NCBI RefSeq assembly: GCF_002753895.1
Contig: NZ_NJER01000001.1
Location: forward strand, 992,001 to 1,056,000
Length of the DNA: 64,000 bases
Origin: Halobacteriovorax sp. JY17
Lineage (GTDB): Bacteria > Bdellovibrionota > Bacteriovoracia > Bacteriovoracales > Bacteriovoracaceae
Reading direction: 5' to 3'
Part shown: positions 34,855-43,295 of the stretch, in pieces
How positions within the stretch are numbered: position 1 is the first letter of the stretch
How the letters are laid out: every line of letters starts with the position of its first letter
Program-made: the position numbers and the translations under genes
The notes under the pieces: generated by a model
Told to the model about the DNA's origin: nothing
Database searches by the model: none
What the model saw: the letters and a program-made list of their open reading frames with translations, nothing else

Positions 34855-35385
34855 TTAGCTAAGGTGCTTACCAAGAATACCTGCAAGCTCGAACATAGTT
34901 ACTTCTTTCTTTCCGAAAACTTTCTTTAAGTTATCATCAGCAAGAATATTTCTCTTGTTCTTTGGGTTTTGAAGGTTGTGCTTCTTGATGTATTCCCAAA
35001 TTTTCTTAACAGCTTCAGTTCTTGGAACTGCTTTGTCACCGATAACTACTGAAAGTTCAGCAGATGGCTTCATCGCTTTCATGAATGCCGCGTTTGGCTT
35101 TCTCTTAGTTTTTGCTTTTTTTGGAGCAGCTTTCTTAGCCGCTTTCTTTGGTGCAGCTTTCTTAGTTGCTTTCTTAGCTACTACTTTCTTAGTCGCTTTC
35201 TTAGCTACTACTTTCTTAGTTGCTTTCTTCGCTACTTTTTTCTTAGTTGCTTTCTTTGCTACTGCTTTCTTAGTTGCTTTCTTCGCTACTGTCTTCTTAG
35301 TTGCTTTCTTCGCCACTGTCTTCTTAGTTGCTTTCTTCGCCACTGCTTTTTTAGTTGCTTTCTTAGCTACTTTCTTCTTTGCCAT
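34855..35385 (-). CDS. Lysine-rich histone H1-like protein fused to a SWIB domain
   Basis: 176 residues from ATG 35385, chosen because GGAGG lies 6 bases upstream (an ATG at 35412 has none). Residues 4 to about 95 are eight copies of a 9-residue unit, x-VAKKATKK, followed by two AAPKKA-type units: a strongly basic tail like histone H1. Residues about 100-176 are a SWIB/MDM2-type domain (AVPRTEAVKKIWEYIKKHN, PKNKRNI, VTMFELAGILGKHL). Similar SWIB proteins occur in chlamydiae, and similar basic tails in chlamydial and Bordetella histone-like proteins. It likely binds and compacts DNA; the SWIB part may recruit a partner. Confidence 0.9.
   Translation of the reverse strand: MAKKKVAKKATKKAVAKKATKKTVAKKATKKTVAKKATKKAVAKKATKKKVAKKATKKVVAKKATKKVVAKKATKKAAPKKAAKKAAPKKAKTKRKPNAAFMKAMKPSAELSVVIGDKAVPRTEAVKKIWEYIKKHNLQNPKNKRNILADDNLKKVFGKKEVTMFELAGILGKHLS
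35102..35376 (-). repeat. 27-bp coding repeats of the histone-like tail
   Basis: Eight in-frame copies of a 27-base unit encode x-VAKKATKK, plus two degraded copies. The array is a candidate for length change by slippage or recombination. Confidence 0.75.
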
Positions 35386-35508
35386 AACATCCTCCAGAAT
35401 ACAAAATGACATTTATCCAATTTAAATTTAACTTATCTAATAGTCTAATCGAAAGAATACAAAAACACTTGAGTTTTTTTCACTTTTTATTACTTTTTTT
35501 TCATAGGG

Positions 35509-35530
35509 AAAAAAGGCCCAGAAGAGGGCC
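35509..35530 (-). terminator. Intrinsic terminator of the GNAT gene
   Basis: GGCCC and GGGCC form a short GC stem around a 6-base loop. On the minus strand it is followed by six T. It starts 7 bases after the stop of the gene at 35537-35980. Confidence 0.75.
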
Positions 35531-35536
35531 CAGAGG

Positions 35537-35980
35537 TTACTTAATATCTTTAATCCACTCGACGACTTGACCATTCTCGCCTAGCCGCTTACTTGTCTTC
35601 ACGTAGCCGTGACTCTCATTGAGTGAATACATTCTAAAATTATCAATAGAGCAGTAGTGGATAATTTGCTTAACCTTCAACTCTTTGGCCTGTTTTTCAA
35701 AGAAGTCTTTAATCTTGTGAGAGAACCCACTACCTTGGTGAGACAGCTTAATAGACGTATTCTTAGAGAATAGACAACGATCTTCTAACTTGTAGAATAG
35801 TGCTGCTATAACTTCCCCGTTATATTCCACTCCGTAGAGATTCCACCCATCTTTCACTTCTTTTTTAATTTCGTCGTAATTCCAGTTGAAACCTGGAGAA
35901 TCTGAAAATGCATCTAGATTGTAATCATAGATCATTTTAATATCTTTTGAGTTATTAGCTTTTACAAAATCTAGACTCAT
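35537..35980 (-). CDS. GNAT-family N-acetyltransferase
   Basis: 147 residues from ATG 35980 (AAGGA upstream); a longer reading from 36019 adds 13 unlikely residues. The GNAT fold is suggested by YDYNLDAFSDSPG, a central beta strand VIAALFYKL and the CoA-site turn LSHQGSGFSHKIKDFF, followed by IHYCSIDNFRMYSLNESHGY typical of the last helix. The acceptor is unknown. Single gene with its own terminator. Confidence 0.75.
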   Translation of the reverse strand: MSLDFVKANNSKDIKMIYDYNLDAFSDSPGFNWNYDEIKKEVKDGWNLYGVEYNGEVIAALFYKLEDRCLFSKNTSIKLSHQGSGFSHKIKDFFEKQAKELKVKQIIHYCSIDNFRMYSLNESHGYVKTSKRLGENGQVVEWIKDIK

Positions 35981-36047
35981 AGCAATCCTTCGCTTTAATG
36001 AAATAGAGGTTAAATCCAACCTCTATTATAGCTAAATTGATTAATTT

Positions 36048-36353
36048 TTACTTTAATGTACTAATAAATGCCGCTAGGTCTTCAATATCGGCATCTGAAA
36101 GCTTCTTAATGAATGGTAGCATAGTTGGATTCTTTCTCTCTATACCGGCCTTAAATTGCTTTATAGAGCTGATGATGTACCAATCATGTTGACCAGCAAT
36201 CCTTGGGGCTTTCATTGCTTCATTACCTTCACCATTGGCACCGTGGCACTGAATACAAGTCTTATAAAGAGTTTGACCTCTGGCCGCGTCTGCAGCAAAA
36301 GTTTGAGTTGATACTAAAGCGAAAAGGGCAACCACTGCCAATATTGTTTTCAT
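36048..36353 (-). CDS. Periplasmic cytochrome c (class I, monoheme)
   Basis: 101 residues from ATG 36353 (GGGAG upstream). A signal peptide (about 1-20, ending TFAA) is followed by CIQCHGANGEGN, the CXXCH heme site. PTMLPFIKKLSDADIEDLAAFI holds the distal Met ligand and the final helix of the cytochrome c553-like fold. It carries electrons in the periplasm, and its heme would be attached by the ResB/CcsA system at 46357-49562. Single gene. Confidence 0.92.
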   Translation of the reverse strand: MKTILAVVALFALVSTQTFAADAARGQTLYKTCIQCHGANGEGNEAMKAPRIAGQHDWYIISSIKQFKAGIERKNPTMLPFIKKLSDADIEDLAAFISTLK

Positions 36354-36412
36354 TGCACTCCCAAAATACAAAAAATTAAGATGTAATACATTGAATATTA
36401 ACGATTATCGAG

Positions 36413-37081
36413 CTACTCGGCAACCAAATTTATATTTTCACTCTTAATAACGCTACGAACCAACCCCTCTAGTGAGTCTAAAAATACCTTCGATAAAGTA
36501 TTTGGGGCCAGCTTTACATGATTTATACTAGAGCGAAACTCCACAAAGAATGCATCATCCTCTAACTGAATGAGCTCTATCTCCATACTTTCCTCTAGAA
36601 AGTACTCGTTCATATTTATTTTCAAAGTGAAGAAATCAGAAATGGCCTTTATTTTATCCACATAAGAGGATTCTTCTGAAACTTCCCAGAAGTCGACATC
36701 CTTTCTAATCTCGCTTTCAAAAACCGAGGAGATCAGCAATTCTCTAAAGGAATCTACAAAAGCTCCAGGAAAAGGGCTTTCTCCCATTGCTGGAATATGG
36801 TTCTGATCCCTAAGAAAGCTCTCCACTTCCCTAGCGGTAATCGATTTCATTCGCTTAGTATCTGCGTTTTTGAGTAAAGTACAAAGAGCAAATAAGATCC
36901 CATTCTCTATTCGCTCACTTTCCACCGTATAGGAGATTTCCTTCAATTGCCCTCTGTTGGCCGTGAAATAGAAAGTGGCCTTGAATTGGTCCGCTTCCAC
37001 ACTGAAGTGAGATTCACCTTTATTTCCCACAAAGTCGTGGGCCTTAGAAAATTTAATAATCCGACTTGAAAAACTTTCCAA
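36413..37081 (-). CDS. Hypothetical cytoplasmic protein
   Basis: 222 residues, no signal peptide, membrane helix or recognised domain. The first half has strand-like segments (FKATFYFTANRGQLKEISYTV); the second half is acidic and helical. It is transcribed divergently from the thiamine pyrophosphokinase gene 58 bases away. No function can be assigned. Confidence 0.6.
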   Translation of the reverse strand: MESFSSRIIKFSKAHDFVGNKGESHFSVEADQFKATFYFTANRGQLKEISYTVESERIENGILFALCTLLKNADTKRMKSITAREVESFLRDQNHIPAMGESPFPGAFVDSFRELLISSVFESEIRKDVDFWEVSEESSYVDKIKAISDFFTLKINMNEYFLEESMEIELIQLEDDAFFVEFRSSINHVKLAPNTLSKVFLDSLEGLVRSVIKSENINLVAE

Positions 37082-37139
37082 TTAGTCATTCCTCTTTTAG
37101 AGTCAAAATAGATTTGAATATATTTATACTGAAAGAGCA

Positions 37140-37760
37140 ATGAAGACAAATACTCTCCCAAATTATCTCCTAGAGTCCAAAGAAATAAATATCATTGGAC
37201 CATGTGCAATTGAAGAAGGGCTTATCGACCTAACTCTTCCCTCTTTGATTATAGACGGAGGACTTAACCACGGCCTTTCATTTGAGCGTTCCTTCTCTGT
37301 TGGAGATGGAGATAGCTCTGATACTTCCTTAGACATCACTCTTCCAAGAGACAAGGACCAGAGTGATCTCGCCTATGCTCTTAATCTTCTAGGTGAGAAT
37401 ATAAAGTGCATCAATCTCTATGGATTCTTGGGAGGAAGACGCGATCATGAGTTCATTAATATTGGAGAGGTCTATAATTTCTGTGAAAGATTTGAAGCTA
37501 TTGCAAGATTTCAAAGAGAAATTTACCTTCTTCCAAAGGGAGCTCACTGCTTAGAAATAATTGGAGAATTCTCCATTATGTCTCTTCGGCAGTCTTTAAT
37601 ATCGATTGGCGGACAGGCAAAGTACTGCCTAGAAGAGAGTTCCCCTCTAGGGCCACTCTCTAGCCACGGACTGAGTAATATTGGAAAGGGAGAAATCACT
37701 CTTTCGAGCAATACTCCCCTAATTATTTATACTCAGGAACAATCTCTAATCTTGCTTTAG
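37140..37760 (+). CDS. Thiamine pyrophosphokinase
   Basis: 206 residues. IIDGGLNHGLSF, SVGDGDSSDTS and LPRDKDQSDLAYAL are the nucleotide- and metal-binding motifs, and LYGFLGGRRDHEFINI is the classic TPK block. It transfers pyrophosphate from ATP to thiamine to make thiamine diphosphate, so the cell can probably use salvaged thiamine. The GDGDS motif varies from the usual GDFDS. Its 3' end overlaps the convergent acylase gene by 38 bases. Confidence 0.85.
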   Translation: MKTNTLPNYLLESKEINIIGPCAIEEGLIDLTLPSLIIDGGLNHGLSFERSFSVGDGDSSDTSLDITLPRDKDQSDLAYALNLLGENIKCINLYGFLGGRRDHEFINIGEVYNFCERFEAIARFQREIYLLPKGAHCLEIIGEFSIMSLRQSLISIGGQAKYCLEESSPLGPLSSHGLSNIGKGEITLSSNTPLIIYTQEQSLILL

Positions 37761-40110
37761 AAAATTTCTCTAGTAAGTCATCTGACATTATTTGTAAGCG
37801 GTACTTTCCAGAGAGAAATCTCTCCATTTGATTCTTAAAGAAGGGGCTCAAATAGTGTCCAGAAATCCCTAGCGGCAAAATACCGTAGCTCTTTTCAGGC
37901 CCTGAGAAATCAATAATCCTTCTAGTACTAGGCCCACTCTTCACCTTATGCCCATCGAGACAACCGACTTTTCTAAAATTATTAATATTATTATAGGCCC
38001 CCATGACAGGGTAAGGACCTAGGTTTAAGAGCTTATTTAGCGGAAAACTCTTCCCAAGAGAATGGGCAAATTCAATTGTATGCAACTTCCCCCAGCTCCA
38101 TTCCTTAACTTCATTGCCAAGTTCTTTATTTAGGAATTTAACAGTATCTTTAAAACTTTTTAAGACAACACTCTTTCTATCTTCAACTTCAGAAGTCTCT
38201 TTCATATCCCACCAAATGGCCTTCTCTCTCTTAAGCATACGCCCAAGGAAGTACCATCTCGCAGAAAGTCCGCAGAATTGATTTCTCTCTTCTTCTCCAA
38301 GTTCATCAATTAGGTTCATTGTTAGGTGATAAATAAATTGATGATAGATAGAAGCGCCAACGCGATTAGGAAAAGTCTGTCTATCCCAATCTTTTAGAGC
38401 ATTAAAGGCTTCCTGCTCTTGCTTACCAAGAGAAACGGTAGAGAGATCTGAAACGAGAAGGTCGCGAATCCATTCATTTTCATTATTTAAAACACTGGTC
38501 TGCAAGAGCATTGTATCGCCAATAGACCAATCATTTTTTAAAAGTAATCTCGAATAGAGGGTAATAAAGCGGTCTCTTGGTTGCCACATACCTCTAAAGT
38601 TCTCATTGGCAGTGATAGGCCTATTATTGGCCGAGGCCACGAAACCGCTCTCGGGATTAATATTGTGGGGCATTTCTTCAAATTTATAATAACCTTTATA
38701 AGCATCGTTCTTTGTCGCTCCATCAAGAACAACACGACTGTCGCTGAAGTCATTTCTCTTTGGATAACGTCCAAGATTTAATCTCGCAATATTATCTTCA
38801 GCGTCGGCGTAGATGATATTTAGTCCAGGTGACCCTACTAATGAGACGCCTTTTTTAAATTCTTCAAACGAATTAGCGCGCCCCATTTTATAAAACCCTT
38901 GGATAGGATGATTATTTTCTAAGAAGTAAGTCCACTTCATAGAAATTCCCTTATCCCCAATGAGCTCATCGAGAATTGGACCATTGTGACTTATATGAAC
39001 TGGAAGCTGAATATCCTCTCCTCCACGAACCTTAATCACTTCAGAAATTCTTCTAAGTGGGATCTCCTCACCTTCAAATATTGTTTCATTCCCGCTCTCA
39101 GAAAATGTCTCTTTATAAAAGTCCATATCATCTAGGTAGGAAATAGTTATTCCCCACCCCTTCTTCTTGTCGTGGGCCATCACTGCGAAGGGAATATTTG
39201 GAAGAAAGTGACCGTAAATTTCAAAGGGTTCCGCTGGGTCCTCTACTTTTAAATGGGCTTCAAACCAGATGCCAGGAAGTGAGTAGCCGATATGAGGATC
39301 GCTGGCCAGCATGGCCCTCTTGCTCTTTGTCTTCGTAGAGTTTAGGGCCCAAGCATTGGAGCCTTCAAAACCGCCGAAGGTATTATTTAAGTCTTCAAAT
39401 GCTTTAAAGATATTCTTAAGCTCCCTGTGAACACTAGCAGTCATGACCGTATTCTTATGGGGCTCAATTTGTAAATCATTCCACATCTCATCACTTAGAG
39501 AACTCTTTAATTTGTCCATTAATAAATCGTGACGAAGAAATGCCGCAAAGGAATAGGCCATATAACCAACAACTGCGTAAGAGTCATAGATAGTAAATTT
39601 CTCTGGTTTAAAGCCTCCAAGAACAAACTCAATTGGAAGATTTTCGTTTTCGACAAAGAAGTTTACTCCTGCAAAGAAGCTCTCCATTTTATCTTGCATT
39701 TCTTTTGGAAGGCCTTCTCTTTTAATTTTTTCAACAAAGTGTCGTCTAAGTCCAAGAGTTCTAAAAGTCTTATCAATCTCAAGTCCCTTCTTTCCAATAA
39801 TTTCACTAAGAGTTCCTGAGCCTACTCGTCTAAGCATTTCCATTTGAAAGAGCCTTTCACTGGCCATTAGATATCCAAGAACTTTATAGGCATCGTCAGC
39901 GTTCTTTGCCTTAATATGGGGAATCCCTTCATTATCTCGAATAACTTCTGCCTTCTCTTTTAAAATGGACATTTCAAGAACCCCGTCCCCGTAAGGAATC
40001 GTTCTATTTAGAAAGTAAAAGAGAGTCGTTAGTATGATGGCAAATATGAGAGGTAGCGTATAAATTAATTTCTTTAAGTACTTTTTCATTTTCTTATTTA
40101 TTTTCTCCAT
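37723..40110 (-). CDS. Penicillin acylase family N-terminal nucleophile hydrolase
   Basis: About 795 residues from ATG 40110; a TTG at 40149 and an ATG at 40089 are alternatives, and none has a clear SD. A signal anchor (YTLPLIFAIILTTLFYFL) precedes the alpha chain (VIRDNEGIPHIKAKNADDAYKVLGY). The self-processing site is GGFEGSNAWALN, where the Ser in GSNAW becomes the N-terminal nucleophile of the beta chain. LASDPHIGYSLPGIW is also typical. Family members split amides such as penicillins or acyl-homoserine lactones; the substrate here is unknown. A secreted or membrane-held amidase. Confidence 0.88.
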   Translation of the reverse strand: MEKINKKMKKYLKKLIYTLPLIFAIILTTLFYFLNRTIPYGDGVLEMSILKEKAEVIRDNEGIPHIKAKNADDAYKVLGYLMASERLFQMEMLRRVGSGTLSEIIGKKGLEIDKTFRTLGLRRHFVEKIKREGLPKEMQDKMESFFAGVNFFVENENLPIEFVLGGFKPEKFTIYDSYAVVGYMAYSFAAFLRHDLLMDKLKSSLSDEMWNDLQIEPHKNTVMTASVHRELKNIFKAFEDLNNTFGGFEGSNAWALNSTKTKSKRAMLASDPHIGYSLPGIWFEAHLKVEDPAEPFEIYGHFLPNIPFAVMAHDKKKGWGITISYLDDMDFYKETFSESGNETIFEGEEIPLRRISEVIKVRGGEDIQLPVHISHNGPILDELIGDKGISMKWTYFLENNHPIQGFYKMGRANSFEEFKKGVSLVGSPGLNIIYADAEDNIARLNLGRYPKRNDFSDSRVVLDGATKNDAYKGYYKFEEMPHNINPESGFVASANNRPITANENFRGMWQPRDRFITLYSRLLLKNDWSIGDTMLLQTSVLNNENEWIRDLLVSDLSTVSLGKQEQEAFNALKDWDRQTFPNRVGASIYHQFIYHLTMNLIDELGEEERNQFCGLSARWYFLGRMLKREKAIWWDMKETSEVEDRKSVVLKSFKDTVKFLNKELGNEVKEWSWGKLHTIEFAHSLGKSFPLNKLLNLGPYPVMGAYNNINNFRKVGCLDGHKVKSGPSTRRIIDFSGPEKSYGILPLGISGHYLSPFFKNQMERFLSGKYRLQIMSDDLLEKFSKARLEIVPEYK

Positions 40111-40149
40111 CAGCTTTAATTTTCTACAAATATCTCGTAGAATTATCAA

Positions 40150-40827
40150 ATGAGAAAAAGGTTTCCTTTAATTGACCAAATTCGTGGTTTTGCTATTGTT
40201 CTAATGATCATATTTCATTTTTTTTATGACTTAAAGGTATTTGGTTATAATAATATTAATTTCAGTAGAGATTTCTTTTGGTTTGAACTCCCAAGAGTAA
40301 TTGTTTTTCTCTTCTTGCTAGCAATGGGGCTCTCGCTGCCCCTCATTCACAGCGAAAAAGTTAATTGGAAGAAATTTTGGCCAAGATGGATTAAAATTGC
40401 TCTCGGAGCACTTGCAATCTCAATCTATACCTACTTTATGTTTAAAAGTTCTTGGGTTTACTTCGGAACCCTACACTGTATCGCCTTAGCATCTCTTGTT
40501 TCACTTCCTTTCATAAGAATTCCAAGAATCTCTGCAATAATAGGACTAATACTAATTTCTTTAAAATTATTCTTTAATATCACTCTTCCTTGGCTTGAAC
40601 TTAGTCATGCGAGCATGGACTATATTCCTCTCTTCCCTTGGATTGGATGCGTTTTCATGGGCTTTGGACTTTGGAGCCTTGGATTTCATCAATTAAACCC
40701 ATTTAAGTCAAAACTCTTTCTTCCTCTTGAAAAAATGGGACAACACTCGCTACTGATCTACATTATTCATCAACCCATTCTCTATGGAGCAGTCTACCTC
40801 TTCACTTACTTCTTCAAAAATAGCTAA
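40150..40827 (+). CDS. DUF1624 membrane protein (heparan-alpha-glucosaminide acetyltransferase-like)
   Basis: 225 residues with six or seven membrane helices. IDQIRGFAIVLMIIFHFFYDL at the start and FGTLHCIALASLVSLP in the middle match DUF1624, related to acyltransferase-3 and HGSNAT-type proteins. They move acyl groups across or at a membrane; the acceptor is unknown. It starts close to, and divergent from, the acylase gene. Confidence 0.78.
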   Translation: MRKRFPLIDQIRGFAIVLMIIFHFFYDLKVFGYNNINFSRDFFWFELPRVIVFLFLLAMGLSLPLIHSEKVNWKKFWPRWIKIALGALAISIYTYFMFKSSWVYFGTLHCIALASLVSLPFIRIPRISAIIGLILISLKLFFNITLPWLELSHASMDYIPLFPWIGCVFMGFGLWSLGFHQLNPFKSKLFLPLEKMGQHSLLIYIIHQPILYGAVYLFTYFFKNS

Positions 40828-40886
40828 ACTTTGTCAAATATGCTAAGAAATAGAAATCGTTAAGAGAGATCACTTCAAGGATAAGC

Positions 40887-41129
40887 ATGAGCGACGAGCG
40901 CGACGAAGTTTCAAAAGATTTAATATTATCTGAGCAATTACAAGTTTTTGATGTTGTGGAAGCTTATTGCGATATCTGCGGTGATTTAACTCAACACCTC
41001 ATTGATGAATCAAAGAATTACAATGAAGATGATGAAGTCTCACCTGATGCGATTTTCACTCCAGCCCTCTCAACACAAGAGTGTGTGATCTGCCGTGAGA
41101 ATGAAGAAAATGAGCTAGGTAATTTCTAA
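40887..41129 (+). CDS. Small protein with two CxxC motifs (putative zinc ribbon)
   Basis: 80 residues, acidic. CDIC near residue 31 and CVIC near residue 69 could bind one zinc ion, and DLTQHL lies between them. Family not recognised. SD AAGGA precedes ATG. It ends 16 bases before the M32 carboxypeptidase gene and is likely cotranscribed with it. Confidence 0.65.
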   Translation: MSDERDEVSKDLILSEQLQVFDVVEAYCDICGDLTQHLIDESKNYNEDDEVSPDAIFTPALSTQECVICRENEENELGNF

Positions 41130-41145
41130 AGAGAATGGAGAAAGA

Positions 41146-42624
41146 ATGAATTCATATAATGAACTAAAGAAAGTAAATGAGAAGATTCATAATCTAGGAC
41201 ATCTAGGGGCCATCACAAGTTGGGATCAACAAACCATGATGCCTTCAGGTTCAAATGAAGCAAGATCAAAGGCCATGGCCGAGTTCACTGTTCTCATGCA
41301 CCAATTATCCACAGATCCTAAAATTGCGGACCTCTTAGCAGAAGCTTCATCTGAAGATTTAAACGAAACTGAAAAGGCTTCTTTAAGAGAAATGAAGAGA
41401 AGCTATGACTTATCTACCGTTGTACCTGAAGACCTAGTAAAGGCAAAATCTCTTGCGGGCTCAAAGTGCGAGCATGCATGGAGAGAGCAAAGACCTAATA
41501 ATGACTGGAAGGAATTCTTAAATAATTTTGAAGAAGTTTTAAAGCTCTCAAGAGAAGAAGCGAGTATAAGATCAAGTAAGTTGGGACTAACTCCTTACGA
41601 CTCTCTAGTTGATCTCTATGAGCCGGGCATGACGACAGAGAAACTTGATAAAATCTTTTCTGATGTTAGAGGTTGGTTACCATCTCTTATTGAAAGTATT
41701 GTAGAAAAACAAAAATCTATAAATATCTTTGAACCTAAAGGTCCTTTCAGTGTAGAAAAGCAAAAAGAGCTTGGCCTAAAAGTTATGGCAAAGCTTGGTT
41801 TTGACTTCACAAGAGGAAGAGTAGATATAAGCTCGCACCCATTTTGCGGTGGAGTTCCAGAAGATATCCGAATGACCACGAGATATGATGAGTCTGACTT
41901 CGTTCAATCTCTTATGGGAATAGTTCACGAAACAGGACACGCCCGCTACGAACAAAATCTTCCAAAAGAATTTCTAGGACTCCCTGCGGGAACTGCTCGT
42001 TCAATGGGAATTCATGAAAGCCAGAGTTTATTCTTTGAAATGCAAATGGGAAGAGGAAGACCATTTCTTGAGTCTATTCACAAAGATATTATTGCGGCCT
42101 TTGGTGATAGTGAAGAATTTAAAATTGATAATCTGGTGAGCATTTATAACCGTGTAGAACCAGGCTTCATAAGAGTTGATGCTGATGAAGTGACTTACCC
42201 AGCCCATGTTATGCTCCGCTATGAAATAGAGAGAGATTTAATAAATGGAAAACTAGAGGCCAGAGACATTCCTGAAGTTTGGGATGAGAAAATGAAAATG
42301 TACCTAGGACTTGATACAAGAGGAAATTATAGACAAGGGGCCATGCAAGATATTCACTGGACCGATGGCTCTTTTGGATACTTCCCGTCTTATACACTAG
42401 GGGCAATGTACGCGGCTCAACAATTCGCAACTGTTGAAAAGTTACATCCAAATGTAAATGAGTCTATTGCTAACGGTGATTACTCGCAGGCCTTCTCCTG
42501 GCTAAGAGAAAATATTTGGCAAAAAGCGAGTCTACTATCGACTGATGAACTTATTAAGAAAGCAACTGGCGAATCTTTAAATCCAGAATTTCTTAAGAAG
42601 CATTTGATGAAGCGTTACCTATAA
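41146..42624 (+). CDS. Metallocarboxypeptidase Taq (peptidase family M32)
   Basis: 492 residues, full length. HETGHARYEQ is the HEXXH zinc site; HESQSLFFEMQMGR holds the third ligand region, and SHPFCGGVPEDIRMTTRY and WTDGSFGYFPSYTLG are M32 signatures. It removes C-terminal residues from peptides, a role that suits the digestion of imported prey peptides (inference). It follows the small CxxC protein. Confidence 0.92.
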   Translation: MNSYNELKKVNEKIHNLGHLGAITSWDQQTMMPSGSNEARSKAMAEFTVLMHQLSTDPKIADLLAEASSEDLNETEKASLREMKRSYDLSTVVPEDLVKAKSLAGSKCEHAWREQRPNNDWKEFLNNFEEVLKLSREEASIRSSKLGLTPYDSLVDLYEPGMTTEKLDKIFSDVRGWLPSLIESIVEKQKSINIFEPKGPFSVEKQKELGLKVMAKLGFDFTRGRVDISSHPFCGGVPEDIRMTTRYDESDFVQSLMGIVHETGHARYEQNLPKEFLGLPAGTARSMGIHESQSLFFEMQMGRGRPFLESIHKDIIAAFGDSEEFKIDNLVSIYNRVEPGFIRVDADEVTYPAHVMLRYEIERDLINGKLEARDIPEVWDEKMKMYLGLDTRGNYRQGAMQDIHWTDGSFGYFPSYTLGAMYAAQQFATVEKLHPNVNESIANGDYSQAFSWLRENIWQKASLLSTDELIKKATGESLNPEFLKKHLMKRYL

Positions 42625-42646
42625 GGTTTATTAAAGTAGATTTTGA

Positions 42647-42677
42647 ACCCCGTCAGCTATTGATGGGGTATTTTTTC
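42647..42677 (+). terminator. Intrinsic terminator after the M32 gene
   Basis: ACCCCGTCA and TGATGGGGT pair over nine positions with one G-T wobble, a 5-base loop, and then a run of T. It overlaps the 3' end of the convergent zinc-ribbon membrane gene. Confidence 0.8.
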
Positions 42678-42977
42678 TAACTTCTCTCTCTTTGAATAAT
42701 AAATTTTGTCTAGAGGAGCAATGATCACAATAGAAACAACTATACTAAAAGCTACAACGATATTTTCTGAAAAATAATCTGAATTAAGCCTTAATAAACC
42801 AAACGTAAAAAGCGCCACAACTACAACCATTGAAATCCATATGGCCATATACTCTAGTAAAGCGCCCTTAAGTATTGAAGTCTTCTTACAACTTGGACAA
42901 GTATGTTTACCAAACATAGAAGTTAAGTACCTCTTCCAAGTTAATACAAAATTATGACTACAGTACGGGCATATCAC
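42657..42977 (-). CDS. Small zinc-ribbon membrane protein
   Basis: 106 residues. The N-terminal 35 residues hold CPYC and CPSC, a likely zinc ribbon. Two membrane helices follow (about 45-65 and 75-95), and a short basic tail ends the protein. Unknown role. Convergent with the M32 gene, so the terminator is shared. Confidence 0.65.
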   Translation of the reverse strand: MICPYCSHNFVLTWKRYLTSMFGKHTCPSCKKTSILKGALLEYMAIWISMVVVVALFTFGLLRLNSDYFSENIVVAFSIVVSIVIIAPLDKIYYSKREKLEKIPHQ

Positions 42978-43295
42978 TTTATTCTCACTCTATTCAACTA
43001 ATATATAAATAGTAATTAATTATACATAACATCATTTTACAAGTAACGACTGCGTGAGACGAGGAACTATCAATTGCCCAAATTTAGCATTGCCTACTTT
43101 CGAAAGTCCTTTTCTCAACTTTAGAATACTGCACAAAAGCATAAGAAGTACCGAATTTAAGCAAATATACTTTCTCTTACATTAGTTCCATTAAATTCCT
43201 ATTTATGACCTGTAATGAATATGTTAGCATTCTGCCTATATATCCATTGTAAATTTATTGAAAATACGGCGCTATGCCCAATAACAGGAAAATGC
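42978..43295. promoter_or_regulatory. Divergent intergenic region upstream of acnB
   Basis: 318 bases without a supported gene. It holds the promoters of the zinc-ribbon gene and acnB. A perfect 12-base palindrome, ACTTTCGAAAGT, lies at 43096-43107 and could be an operator. ATTTATGACCT at 43201-43211 recurs after acnB. I could not identify -35 and -10 boxes with confidence. Confidence 0.4.

Noticed and set aside
35102-35376. Regular 27-base repeats that might suggest a CRISPR array
   Set aside because: The repeats are contiguous, without spacers, and encode an in-frame lysine-rich tail.
34976-35425. 149-codon hydrophobic repetitive frame on the plus strand over the histone-like gene
   Set aside because: It is the antisense reading of the lysine-rich repeats; the minus-strand gene has an SD, a SWIB domain and a terminator.
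36943-37161. 72-codon minus-strand frame beside the thiamine pyrophosphokinase start
   Set aside because: It overlaps the 222-residue gene in another frame and shows no SD or conserved features.
43215-43295. Upstream ATG that would lengthen aconitase by 27 residues
   Set aside because: No SD; the extra residues do not resemble AcnB, whereas ATG 43296 has one and gives a normal N-terminus.
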